From Myxococcaceae bacterium (GTDB lineage: Bacteria > Myxococcota > Myxococcia > Myxococcales > Myxococcaceae), in contig JAGSPQ010000173.1 of NCBI GenBank assembly GCA_018262385.1, forward strand, positions 1 through 7,137: 7,137 bases of DNA, written 5' to 3'. This document shows positions 1 through 5,354 of the stretch, one piece after another; the stretch's first letter is position 1, and each line of letters opens with the position of its first letter. The position numbers and the translations under genes were made by a program. The notes below the pieces were generated by a model. The model was not told the DNA's origin. It saw only the letters and a program-made list of their open reading frames with translations, and searched no databases.

Positions 1-138
1 ACGGCGCTGGGCGTCGCGCACGCCACCGTGCAGTGCCTCGAGCTGCTGCAGCGCGGAGTGCCGGGGATTCACTACTACACGCTCAACCGCAGCCCGGCGA
101 CGCGGATGATCGTGGGCGCGCTGCGGGCGAGGGGCTGA
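1..138 (+). CDS. metF: 5,10-methylenetetrahydrofolate reductase, C-terminal end (partial)
   Basis: The window opens inside this gene; the last 45 codons are visible and end in TGA at 136-138. The translated tail contains [13 protein letters not shown], which matches the strongly conserved final strand of MetF ((V/A)PGIHFYTLNRS). The tail is followed by a short helix ending in LRARG, at the length expected for the family's C terminus. MetF is a cytosolic flavoprotein that reduces 5,10-methylene-tetrahydrofolate to 5-methyl-tetrahydrofolate, the methyl donor for methionine synthesis. The stop codon is one base before the amt start, so metF probably leads the metF-amt-PII transcript. The FAD and substrate sites lie upstream and cannot be checked here. 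The identification rests on the short C-terminal signature alone, but that signature is distinctive. Confidence 0.88.
   Translation, partial: TALGVAHATVQCLELLQRGVPGIHYYTLNRSPATRMIVGALRARG
129..134 (+). promoter_or_regulatory. ribosome binding site of amt
   Basis: GAGGGG lies inside the last codons of metF, five bases before the ATG at 140. This is a strong Shine-Dalgarno match at good spacing and it fixes the amt start. Confidence 0.7.
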
Positions 139-139
139 C

Positions 140-1384
140 ATGGAACCGGCGATCGACCCCGGCTCGACGGCCTGGATGCTGGCCAGCTCGGCGATGGTGC
201 TGCTGATGGTGCCGGGCCTGGCGCTCTTCTACGGCGGGATGGTGCACCGCAAGAACGTGCTCACCACGATGATGATGAGCTTCGTCGCGATGGCGGTCAT
301 CGGGGTGCAGTGGGTCGGCTTCGGCTACATGCTCGCGTTCGGCACCTCGATCGGCGGCTGGCTGGGGTGGGATCCATCGCTGCTGGGACTGTCGGGGATT
401 CCGCACACCCGGCTCTACGGCGACAAGGCGATCCCCGAGCTGGTGTTCGTGATGTTCCAGGGGAAGTTCGCGATCATCACCCCGGCGCTGATCTCGGGAG
501 CGGTCGCCGAGCGGATGCGCTTTCGCAGCTACGTGGCGTTCATCCTGATCTGGTCGACGGTGGTCTACTGCCCGCTGGCGCACTGGGTCTGGGCTTCCGA
601 CGGCTGGCTGTTCAAGCTGGGCGTGCTCGACTTCGCCGGCGGCACGGTGGTGCACATCGCGGCGGGGGTGTCGGCGCTGGTGCTGGCGCTGATGCTCGGG
701 CCGCGGCGCGACGTGGCGCGCGGCCGCACCGTGCTGCCCAACAACCTGGTGCTGACGCTGACCGGGGCGGGGCTGCTGTGGTTCGGCTGGTTCGGCTTCA
801 ATGCCGGCTCGGCGGTGGCGGCCGAGCACCCGGTGGCGGGCGCGGTCGCCGGGCTGGCGTTCACCACCACCCAGTCGGCGGCGGCGGCGGCGGGGTTGAT
901 GTGGATGGTGATCGAGCGGTGGCGGCACGGGAAGGTCACCAGCCTCGGCCTCGCCTCGGGCCTGATCGCCGGCCTGGTGGCGGTGACTCCGGCGGCCGGC
1001 CACATCCGCCCGGCGAGCGCGCTGCTGCTGGGAGCGATGGCGGCGGCGGTCTGCTACGCGGCGGTGCAGCTGAAGGCGAAGCTCGGGTACGACGACTCGC
1101 TCGACGCGTGGGGCGTGCACGGGGTGGGCGGGATCTTCGGCGCGCTGATGACCGGAGTGCTCTGCTTCACCCCCGTCGCCGGCGCGCTTGCCGGCAACTT
1201 CGGGCAGCTGGGGCTGCAGGCCGTCGGCGTCGCGGTCGCGATCGTCTTCTCCGGCCTCGGGACGTTCGTGATCGCCACCGCGCTGAAGGCCGTCTGGGGC
1301 CTGCGCGTCGAAGAGGACGTCGAGCGCGACGGGCTGGACGTCATCATTCACGGCGAGCGCGGCTACCACTTCGATCAGACCTGA
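140..1384 (+). CDS. amt: ammonium transporter, Amt family
   Basis: A 414-residue polytopic membrane protein of the Amt/Mep/Rh family, which moves ammonium into the cell as a trimer. Family landmarks appear in order: FYGGMVHRKN (residues 30-39), the FQGKF block with the outer phenylalanine gate (F106-F110), GAVAERMRF (120-128), LDFAGGTVVH with the ammonium-site aspartate D164 and first pore histidine H172, FGFNAGSA (218-225), and AWGVHGVGG with the second pore histidine H327. The cytosolic tail ends in HGERGYH (404-410), the conserved segment that couples subunits and contacts PII. The protein begins directly at the first membrane helix, with no cleavable signal like that of E. coli AmtB. A strong ribosome binding site supports the ATG at 140. 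The gene sits between metF (1-nt gap) and the PII gene (8-nt gap). All key pore residues are present, so it should be a functional transporter. Confidence 0.96.
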   Translation: MEPAIDPGSTAWMLASSAMVLLMVPGLALFYGGMVHRKNVLTTMMMSFVAMAVIGVQWVGFGYMLAFGTSIGGWLGWDPSLLGLSGIPHTRLYGDKAIPELVFVMFQGKFAIITPALISGAVAERMRFRSYVAFILIWSTVVYCPLAHWVWASDGWLFKLGVLDFAGGTVVHIAAGVSALVLALMLGPRRDVARGRTVLPNNLVLTLTGAGLLWFGWFGFNAGSAVAAEHPVAGAVAGLAFTTTQSAAAAAGLMWMVIERWRHGKVTSLGLASGLIAGLVAVTPAAGHIRPASALLLGAMAAAVCYAAVQLKAKLGYDDSLDAWGVHGVGGIFGALMTGVLCFTPVAGALAGNFGQLGLQAVGVAVAIVFSGLGTFVIATALKAVWGLRVEEDVERDGLDVIIHGERGYHFDQT

Positions 1385-1387
1385 GGG
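1383..1387 (+). promoter_or_regulatory. ribosome binding site of the PII gene
   Basis: GAGGG overlaps the amt stop codon and lies five bases before the ATG at 1393. The arrangement suggests translation of PII is coupled to amt. Confidence 0.65.
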
Positions 1388-1392
1388 ATCGC

Positions 1393-1752
1393 ATGAAAAT
1401 GATCACCGCCATCATCCGCCCCGAACGGCTCGAAGCCGTCGAGGAGGCGCTGCGGGAAATCCTCGACGAGGGCGACAACTTCCGGCTCACCGTCGACACC
1501 GTCGAAGGGCACGGCCGGCAGGAAGGAGAGGTCGAGCTCTTCCGCGGCAAGCTGGTGCGCGTGCGCCGGGTGCAGAAGAGCCGGATCAGCGTGGCGGTGA
1601 ACGACGCCTACGTCGAGAAGTCGATCGCCGCGATCATCAAGGGCGCGCGCTCGGGCGAGGCGGGCATGGTGGGCGACGGGAAGATCTTCGTCACCGCGCT
1701 CGAGGAGTGCGTGCGGATCCGCACCGGCGAGCGCGGCGGCCAGGCGATCTGA
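1393..1752 (+). CDS. PII nitrogen signal-transduction protein (GlnK/GlnB-like) without the uridylylation tyrosine
   Basis: A 119-residue cytosolic PII protein. In the family, trimers bind ATP/ADP and 2-oxoglutarate and, when nitrogen is plentiful, block Amt. Conserved parts: the N-terminal strand AIIRP (6-10), GHGRQ (39-43, with Q43 equal to E. coli Q39 that helps hold Mg/2-oxoglutarate), ELFRG (48-52), K62 (E. coli K58), VGDGKIF (93-99) in the B-loop, and VRIRTGE (107-113) in the C-loop. The T-loop is unusual. V55 replaces Tyr51, the uridylylation site, and K53 replaces residue 49, which is serine in cyanobacterial PII. R51, equal to the GlnK Arg47 that enters the AmtB pore, is kept. Compared with E. 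coli GlnK there is a four-residue insertion before the second strand and a three-residue insertion (around E89-G91) in the B-loop, recalling NifI-type proteins. The position just after amt is the classic amt-glnK arrangement. I leave the symbol blank because the GlnB/GlnK split cannot be settled from sequence. Confidence 0.93.
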   Translation: MKMITAIIRPERLEAVEEALREILDEGDNFRLTVDTVEGHGRQEGEVELFRGKLVRVRRVQKSRISVAVNDAYVEKSIAAIIKGARSGEAGMVGDGKIFVTALEECVRIRTGERGGQAI

Positions 1753-1755
1753 CGG

Positions 1756-1773
1756 CCGCCCTCACGGGGGCGG
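1756..1773. terminator. possible bidirectional hairpin between convergent genes
   Basis: A six-base perfect GC stem, CCGCCC (1756-1761) pairing with GGGCGG (1768-1773) around a six-base loop, lies where the PII gene and the minus-strand SAF gene converge. It overlaps the last codons of the SAF gene and has no following T-run on either strand. It is only a candidate; GC-rich sequence produces such stems by chance. Confidence 0.25.
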
Positions 1774-2166
1774 GCTGGGCTTCGCAAAGCAGTCGAGCGC
1801 CGCGGCGGGCACCAGGTCGATCTCGCGCGCGGGGTCTCCGGCCCGGACGCCGATCCCGAGCGGCTGGTTGACGAGGAAGGATGCGTTGTCCGGCCGGAAC
1901 ATCGACGCATCGGTGAACTGCTGGGGAATCGACCGCTGCGAGATCATGTCGAAGGTCACGATCGTGCCGGGCGCGACGTCCACCGCGTAGACGACCACCG
2001 GGACGAGATTCCAGCCGCGGTTCTTCTCCGAGTTCCGGGACGCCTGGGCCAGCCCGTAGCCGACCGGGGCGGAGATCAGCAAGCCAAGCAGGCAGCTGCC
2101 CGCCAGCCCGAGCAGCAGGCCGAGGACGAAGTTGCCGGACGACTCGGCGGGGGTGGGGGCGGTCAT
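1762..2166 (-). CDS. membrane-anchored SAF-domain protein (distal copy of a tandem pair)
   Basis: A 134-residue protein with a short polar N terminus, one long hydrophobic segment (about 13-41) and an SAF-like domain (about 53-118). The domain has the pattern LVPVVV, then a turn with PGTIVTFDM, then LGIGVRAGDP. SAF domains occur in CpaB of Flp pili, FlgA flagellar chaperones and sialic acid synthases, where they bind substrates or polymers. I infer an envelope role, with the domain outside the inner membrane, but topology is not proven. The C terminus is proline-rich. The start at 2166 forms an ATGA overlap with the stop of the preceding SAF gene; the open frame continues upstream, but only as antisense-like sequence over that gene. 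The blocks RGWNLVPVVV here (50-59) and [10 protein letters not shown] in the neighbour (37-46) show the two genes are paralogues. No pilus or flagellar genes are visible nearby, so the function is unknown. Confidence 0.8.
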   Translation of the reverse strand: MTAPTPAESSGNFVLGLLLGLAGSCLLGLLISAPVGYGLAQASRNSEKNRGWNLVPVVVYAVDVAPGTIVTFDMISQRSIPQQFTDASMFRPDNASFLVNQPLGIGVRAGDPAREIDLVPAAALDCFAKPSPPP

Positions 2167-2534
2167 TTCGCCACCGCCTTCCGGACGCACTCTCGCACCG
2201 GATCGGGCCCCTCGGGCTCGAGATCGGCCCAGTGGACCATCGCGTTCTCCGGCAGGTCGACCCCGAGCAGCCGCTGGTCGAGGCTGCCGAGCTGGGCGGC
2301 GGGCACGACCGACCCGGTGACGAACTGCTCGGGGGTGTCGCGGACCACCAGCGCCCCGGGGCTGATCCGATCGCCGTGCTTCAGCGCCCGGCCGGTGACC
2401 ACCACCGGGACCAGGCTCCACCCGCGCCGCATGTCGCGCGATCGCTTGCCGATGAAGCCGACGGTGGCCGCCGCCACGGTCAGCAGGGCGAGGATCGCCC
2501 CGACGAGGCCGCCGATCAGCAGCCCCCGCTTCAT
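2163..2534 (-). CDS. membrane-anchored SAF-domain protein (proximal copy of a tandem pair)
   Basis: A 123-residue protein: a short basic N terminus (MKRG), a transmembrane helix or uncleaved signal anchor (about 4-28), a basic stretch (K30-R37), and an SAF-like domain (about 41-106). The domain has [19 protein letters not shown] and [17 protein letters not shown]. This resembles the CpaB/FlgA-type SAF fold, in which a strand pair is followed by an 'xxGxxIxxxxL' turn. The gene starts within the folD stop codon (ATGA). AGGGA sits five bases upstream of the ATG (on the plus strand, 2540-2544), which supports this start. It is the paralogue of the next gene downstream; a 30-base DNA stretch at 2397-2426 matches 25 of 30 bases at 1990-2019. 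The inferred location is the inner membrane with the SAF domain outside. No partner machinery is visible, so the role is unassigned. Confidence 0.8.
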   Translation of the reverse strand: MKRGLLIGGLVGAILALLTVAAATVGFIGKRSRDMRRGWSLVPVVVTGRALKHGDRISPGALVVRDTPEQFVTGSVVPAAQLGSLDQRLLGVDLPENAMVHWADLEPEGPDPVRECVRKAVAK

Positions 2535-3379
2535 CGAATTCCCTGGGCCGCCTTCACCGTGTTGCTCATCAGCATCGCGATCGTCATCGGCCCCACCCCG
2601 CCCGGCACCGGAGTGATCCACGACGCCCGATCCTTCGCCGCCTCGAACTCGACGTCGCCGGTGAGCCTGCCGTCGGCCCCGCGGTTCATCCCCACGTCGA
2701 CCACCACCGCGCCGGGCTTGATCCACTCGCCCTTCACCAGTTTCGAGACCCCGACCGCGGCGACCACCAGATCGGCGCGCTTCACCTCGGCGGCGACGTC
2801 GCTCTTGCTGTGGCAGATCACCACCGTCGCGCTCGCGTTGAGCAGCAGCGCGGCCATCGGGCGCCCGACGATGTTGCTGCGGCCGACCACCACGCAGATC
2901 TTGCCCGAGGGGTTGAAGCCGATCTCTTCGAGCATCCGCATCACCCCCGCCGGAGTGCAGGCGACCAGGCCCGGGCGGCCCTGGAACAGGCGGCCCGCGT
3001 TGAGCTGGTGAAAGCCGTCGACGTCCTTCGCCGGGCTGATCGCCTCGAGCACCGCGTTCGAGTCGAGGTGTTTGGGCAGCGGCAGCTGGACGAGGATCCC
3101 ATCGACCTTCGGATCCGCGTTGAGCTTCCCGACCAGCTGCAGCAGCTCGGCCTGCGAGATCGTCGCGTCCGGGTGGTGCTCGAACGAGCCGAAGCCGAGC
3201 TCCTCGGCCGTCTTCTTCTTCGAGGTGACGTAGATCTTCGAGGCCGGATCCTCGCCGATGCGGACCACCGCGATCCCGGGAGGAAAGCCGCGCCGCTGCT
3301 GGATCGCGAGCACCTCGGCCTTGAGCCCTTCCTTGACCTTCGCTGCGATCGCCTTCCCGTCGAGGAGCTGAGCAGTCAT
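2531..3379 (-). CDS. folD: bifunctional methylenetetrahydrofolate dehydrogenase / methenyltetrahydrofolate cyclohydrolase
   Basis: A 282-residue cytosolic enzyme of full family length. FolD oxidises 5,10-methylene-tetrahydrofolate with NADP+ and hydrolyses the product to 10-formyl-tetrahydrofolate, feeding purine and formyl-methionine synthesis. Signature blocks appear in order: SKIYVTSK with the active-site Y50 and K54, [10 protein letters not shown] (93-102, Q98), KDVDGFH (118-124, D121), [10 protein letters not shown] (141-150), the nucleotide-binding GRSNIVGRP (166-174), CHSKS (189-193), and near the C terminus [11 protein letters not shown]. All expected catalytic residues are present. 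The start at 3379 is chosen by homology ([12 protein letters not shown] is the usual N terminus). An in-frame upstream ATG would extend into the RodZ-like gene. No strong ribosome binding site precedes the start. The 29-base gap from the RodZ-like gene suggests cotranscription, and the stop overlaps the SAF gene start. Confidence 0.96.
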   Translation of the reverse strand: MTAQLLDGKAIAAKVKEGLKAEVLAIQQRRGFPPGIAVVRIGEDPASKIYVTSKKKTAEELGFGSFEHHPDATISQAELLQLVGKLNADPKVDGILVQLPLPKHLDSNAVLEAISPAKDVDGFHQLNAGRLFQGRPGLVACTPAGVMRMLEEIGFNPSGKICVVVGRSNIVGRPMAALLLNASATVVICHSKSDVAAEVKRADLVVAAVGVSKLVKGEWIKPGAVVVDVGMNRGADGRLTGDVEFEAAKDRASWITPVPGGVGPMTIAMLMSNTVKAAQGIR

Positions 3380-3408
3380 GGCGGCGGACCATAAAGCACT
3401 GCAAAATT

Positions 3409-3795
3409 TCAGCGAGCAGTACCGGCGCTCTTCCACCACCACAGCGCGAGCGCTCCCGCCGCCAGCAGCGCCACCAGCAGGGCCACCACCCGCCAGGCCT
3501 GCGAACGGCGCGACGACTCCAGCAGCACCGGGCTGCGCTCGGTGGCCGGAAGAACTCCCGGGATCGCCAGCAGCTTCTCGAGCACCTCGTTCTCGGGGAG
3601 ACCGACCGCCTTCGCGTAGCTGCGGGCGTAGTTCTGGACGAACACCTGCTCGGGCAGCTTCTCCGACTGCCCTTCTTCGAGCGCGGCGAGCAGCCCGGGC
3701 GAGATGCGCGTCGTGCGGGAAATCTCTTCCCGCGAGAGCCCGCGCAGCTCACGGTGCTGCTTCAGGTAGCTGCCAAACTCGGCCAGGTCCTTCAT
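3409..3795 (-). CDS. short RodZ-like HTH membrane protein
   Basis: A 128-residue protein with an N-terminal helix-turn-helix of the RodZ/HTH_25 type (about 7-75): [19 protein letters not shown], then [14 protein letters not shown], then [20 protein letters not shown]. The order and the 'ALEEG...LP..VF...Y.R.YA...GL' pattern match the RodZ cytosolic domain, which in rod-shaped bacteria binds MreB. A linker (about 80-98) is followed by one transmembrane helix (about 101-121, ending WWW), and the protein stops seven residues later. The usual periplasmic C-terminal domain is missing. RodZ itself is usually around 300 residues, so this is a reduced version or a membrane-tethered regulator of the same fold. 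I see no frameshift remnant downstream; folD begins 29 bases later. Only a weak Shine-Dalgarno sequence precedes the ATG. Role in cell shape is inference. Confidence 0.8.
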   Translation of the reverse strand: MKDLAEFGSYLKQHRELRGLSREEISRTTRISPGLLAALEEGQSEKLPEQVFVQNYARSYAKAVGLPENEVLEKLLAIPGVLPATERSPVLLESSRRSQAWRVVALLVALLAAGALALWWWKSAGTAR

Positions 3796-3835
3796 CGCCG
3801 CAGTCTCAGATCAGGCGCCCCCTGAGAGCTACCGC

Positions 3836-3883
3836 TTCAGCAGCCGCCGTCGATGGTGCCGGCATCGCAGCTGCCCGCGTCGG
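3836..3883. repeat. imperfect direct repeat, copy 1 (3' end of Cys-rich gene)
   Basis: Matches 41 of 48 bases at 4057-4104. Both copies encode the final residues of the two neighbouring Cys-rich proteins and include their stop codons, pointing to a tandem gene duplication. Confidence 0.75.
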
Positions 3884-4055
3884 TCGGGCCGGCGTCCAGT
3901 CGCGGGAAGTAGCACTGGGTGCCGGTGTCGACGATCGCCCGGCCCCCGTCGACCAGGGTGCACTGGTGGGCTTCGAGGCATCCCACCAGGCTGGTCGCCA
4001 CCAGCGCCGCCGCGATCACCTCCAGCAGACCGCGACGGGATCCGGAGCAGGGCAT
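3837..4055 (-). CDS. small Cys-rich putative lipoprotein with Asp-Ala-Gly tail
   Basis: A 72-residue protein with a short N terminus containing RR, a hydrophobic stretch (about 10-25) and a lipobox LVGC with the candidate lipidated cysteine at C26. The predicted mature part has cysteines at 32, 48, 63 and 72 and ends CDAGTIDGGC, with Cys as the last residue. The tail is Asp/Ala/Gly-rich, a composition frequent in myxobacterial secreted proteins. Cysteine spacing closely follows that of the upstream gene's C-terminal half, so the two are paralogues. The start at 4055 lies two bases after the upstream stop (TGAAAATG), implying translational coupling; no ribosome binding site is seen. I do not recognise a named family and assign no function. 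Lipoprotein status is a prediction from the lipobox. Confidence 0.65.
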   Translation of the reverse strand: MPCSGSRRGLLEVIAAALVATSLVGCLEAHQCTLVDGGRAIVDTGTQCYFPRLDAGPTDAGSCDAGTIDGGC

Positions 4056-4056
4056 T

Positions 4057-4104
4057 TTCAGCAGCCGCCGTCGGCACCGCCGGCGTCGCAGGTGCCCGCG
4101 TCGG
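4057..4104. repeat. imperfect direct repeat, copy 2 (3' end of zinc-ribbon gene)
   Basis: Partner of 3836-3883, with 41 of 48 bases identical. It covers the last codons and stop of the upstream paralogue. Confidence 0.75.
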
Positions 4105-4381
4105 ACTTCACGCCCCCGTCAGAGGTTCCCCCGTCCTCGGGCACACCCGCGTCCTGCTCGGGAACAATCGCGCAGCGGCCGGAACCAGAGCCCCCGTCGG
4201 TCGCCTGGGTGTCGCACGGCGGCATCCCGTAGCAGGCCATCAGGGTGATCGCCGCCGCCCCCGCGCCAAGCACCGCCAGGAAGCCAGACCCCGCCCGCCC
4301 CCGGGGAACGAACTTCGAACAGTTGGGACAGGCAGTGACAGCGGCAGGAATGAAGCCTTCACAGCGGGTGCAACGAAGCAT
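4058..4381 (-). CDS. zinc-ribbon protein with lipobox-like segment and Cys/Asp-Gly-rich tail
   Basis: A 107-residue protein in three parts. Residues 1-27 form a small zinc ribbon with two CxxC knuckles (C4/C7 and C18/C21). Residues about 32-49 are hydrophobic and end in LMAC, a lipobox-like site with C50, followed by YGMPPC. The rest (51-107) is low-complexity, rich in Asp, Gly and Ala, with cysteines at 56, 70, 98 and 107 and the ending CDAGGADGGC. The tail resembles the next gene, which lacks the ribbon. Zinc ribbons normally act in the cytosol, so either the ribbon stays inside with the tail exported, or the N terminus is unusual. The start is supported by AGGGGA six bases upstream of the ATG. 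This is the first gene of the leftward cluster. I do not recognise a named family; function is unknown. Confidence 0.75.
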   Translation of the reverse strand: MLRCTRCEGFIPAAVTACPNCSKFVPRGRAGSGFLAVLGAGAAAITLMACYGMPPCDTQATDGGSGSGRCAIVPEQDAGVPEDGGTSDGGVKSDAGTCDAGGADGGC

Positions 4382-4519
4382 TGAGATTCCCCTGGGACGT
4401 GGTCAGGCGGGGCGGCAGTACAAGGGCCGCGCCAGCCGGCAAGTGGCTGAAGCTACTGCGGTGGAGCATCGAGGCGCGAGGGGGCTTCCGACACGCAGGT
4501 CGCGACATCGCCGCCGCGA
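4382..4519. promoter_or_regulatory. divergent intergenic region, presumed to carry promoters for both directions
   Basis: This 138-base gap separates the leftward zinc-ribbon cluster from the rightward djlA-like cluster, so promoters for both are expected here. I could not pick out convincing -35/-10 elements, an operator palindrome or a riboswitch. It is as GC-rich as its surroundings. Confidence 0.45.
4388..4393 (-). promoter_or_regulatory. ribosome binding site of the zinc-ribbon gene
   Basis: Read on the minus strand this is AGGGGA, six bases before the ATG at 4381. It is a good Shine-Dalgarno match and supports that start. Confidence 0.65.
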
Positions 4520-5350
4520 TTGACCAGACTCTGCGGTTGCGTGATCGGGAAGGTCAGCGGTGCGGTGCTGGGGTTCTTGCTGGGCGTGTTCTTCGGCAAC
4601 GCGGGCATCAGCCTCGTGCTGGGCACGATCGGCGCGCTGGTGGGACACCTGCTGATCGATCGCGATTCGATTCCCCCGCCGCGCTCGGAGATGCCCCCCA
4701 CCCGCGACGAGGTGCTCGGCCGGGTGCCGCGGGCCTCGGCCACCGCCCGGCCCCTGCCCCGCCCCACCGAGGAGCTCGCCCGGGCGCTGTGCCCGATCTT
4801 CATCGAGGTCGCCCGGGCCGACGGAGAGGTGAGCCAGGCCGAGATCCGGGTGGTGAAGGAGTTCTTCGAAGAGCACCTCCAGTTCGTGAGCGACGATCTC
4901 GAGGCGGTGCGCCGCGCGCTGAAAGACGCGATCGCCGCCCCGCCCGCCGACCTCGAGGCGCTGGTGAAGAACGTGCGCGGGCAGGTCAAGCCGTCCGAGC
5001 GGCTGATGACGGTCAACGCGCTCTACGAGCTGGCGCTGGTCGACGGGGATCTGACGCGCGCCGAGTCCGACGCGCTCAAGCGGGTGGTGAGCACCTTCAA
5101 CTTGAGCGAGGAGCAACTGCGCGAGATCACCGCCCTGCAGCTGGGCAGCGGGCGGCTGCAGTACGCGGCGCTCGGGCTGACCGAGGCCTCGACCGACGAC
5201 GAGATCAAGGGCGCCTTCCGCCGCCTCGCCGCCGAGCACCACCCCGATCGCTTCGCCTCGAAGGGGCCGAAGGAATCGGAGGCCGCCGCCGAGAAGTTCC
5301 GCCAGATCAAAGACGCGTATGACGACCTGAAGAAGTTGCGTGGGCTCTGA
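4520..5350 (+). CDS. DjlA-like membrane co-chaperone (TerB + J domain)
   Basis: About 276 residues with the DjlA layout: a glycine-rich N-terminal membrane segment (about 10-46, VSGAVLGFLLGVFFGNAG then LGTIGALVGHLL), a proline-rich linker (51-82), a TerB-like helical domain (about 84-205) with two acidic motifs ARADGEVSQAE (98-108) and ALVDGDLTRAE (172-182), and a C-terminal J domain (about 212-276) with the essential HPD at 241-243. J proteins use HPD to stimulate DnaK ATP hydrolysis; DjlA does so at the inner membrane and is linked to envelope stress in E. coli. The start is uncertain. The only candidates after the in-frame stop at 4448 are TTG at 4520 and GTG at 4541, and neither has a clear ribosome binding site. 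GTG at 4541 would begin VIGKVSGAVLG, closer to the usual DjlA N terminus. The next gene begins four bases after the stop. Confidence 0.85.
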   Translation: MTRLCGCVIGKVSGAVLGFLLGVFFGNAGISLVLGTIGALVGHLLIDRDSIPPPRSEMPPTRDEVLGRVPRASATARPLPRPTEELARALCPIFIEVARADGEVSQAEIRVVKEFFEEHLQFVSDDLEAVRRALKDAIAAPPADLEALVKNVRGQVKPSERLMTVNALYELALVDGDLTRAESDALKRVVSTFNLSEEQLREITALQLGSGRLQYAALGLTEASTDDEIKGAFRRLAAEHHPDRFASKGPKESEAAAEKFRQIKDAYDDLKKLRGL

Positions 5351-5354
5351 GGCG

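Noticed and set aside
83..1369. Long minus-strand open frame (428 codons) opposite amt
   Set aside because: Its translation is Arg/His/Pro-rich low-complexity sequence typical of an antisense frame in GC-rich DNA, and amt on the plus strand has every family landmark.
310..1752. Plus-strand frame joining an alternate amt frame to PII (480 codons)
   Set aside because: Only the last 119 residues are PII. The rest is Arg/Ala/Gly-rich shadow sequence of amt, and a good ribosome binding site marks the true PII start at 1393.
1762..2421. Extended start for the distal SAF gene (219 codons)
   Set aside because: The extension lies over the proximal SAF gene and is compositionally biased. The start at 2166 overlaps the upstream stop and precedes the membrane segment directly.
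2163..3752. Upstream extension of the proximal SAF gene through the folD region (529 codons)
   Set aside because: The extra part is out of frame with folD and Arg/Gly-rich. The ATG at 2534 with its ribosome binding site and the ATGA overlap gives a sensible protein.
3804..3827. Inverted repeat TCTCAG/CTGAGA between the Cys-rich gene and the RodZ-like gene
   Set aside because: The stem is only six bases with a 12-base loop and no T-run, and a competing five-base stem overlaps it. It is too weak to call a terminator or operator.
3837..4381. MYXO-CTERM or LPXTG-type sorting signals in the Cys-rich pair
   Set aside because: The C-terminal Cys is not followed by a hydrophobic segment and basic residues, so no known sorting tripartite signal is present.
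4382..4519. Search for sigma-70 or sigma-54 promoters and riboswitches in the divergent gap
   Set aside because: No convincing spaced elements or conserved RNA fold could be recognised by eye, so only a general intergenic entry was made.
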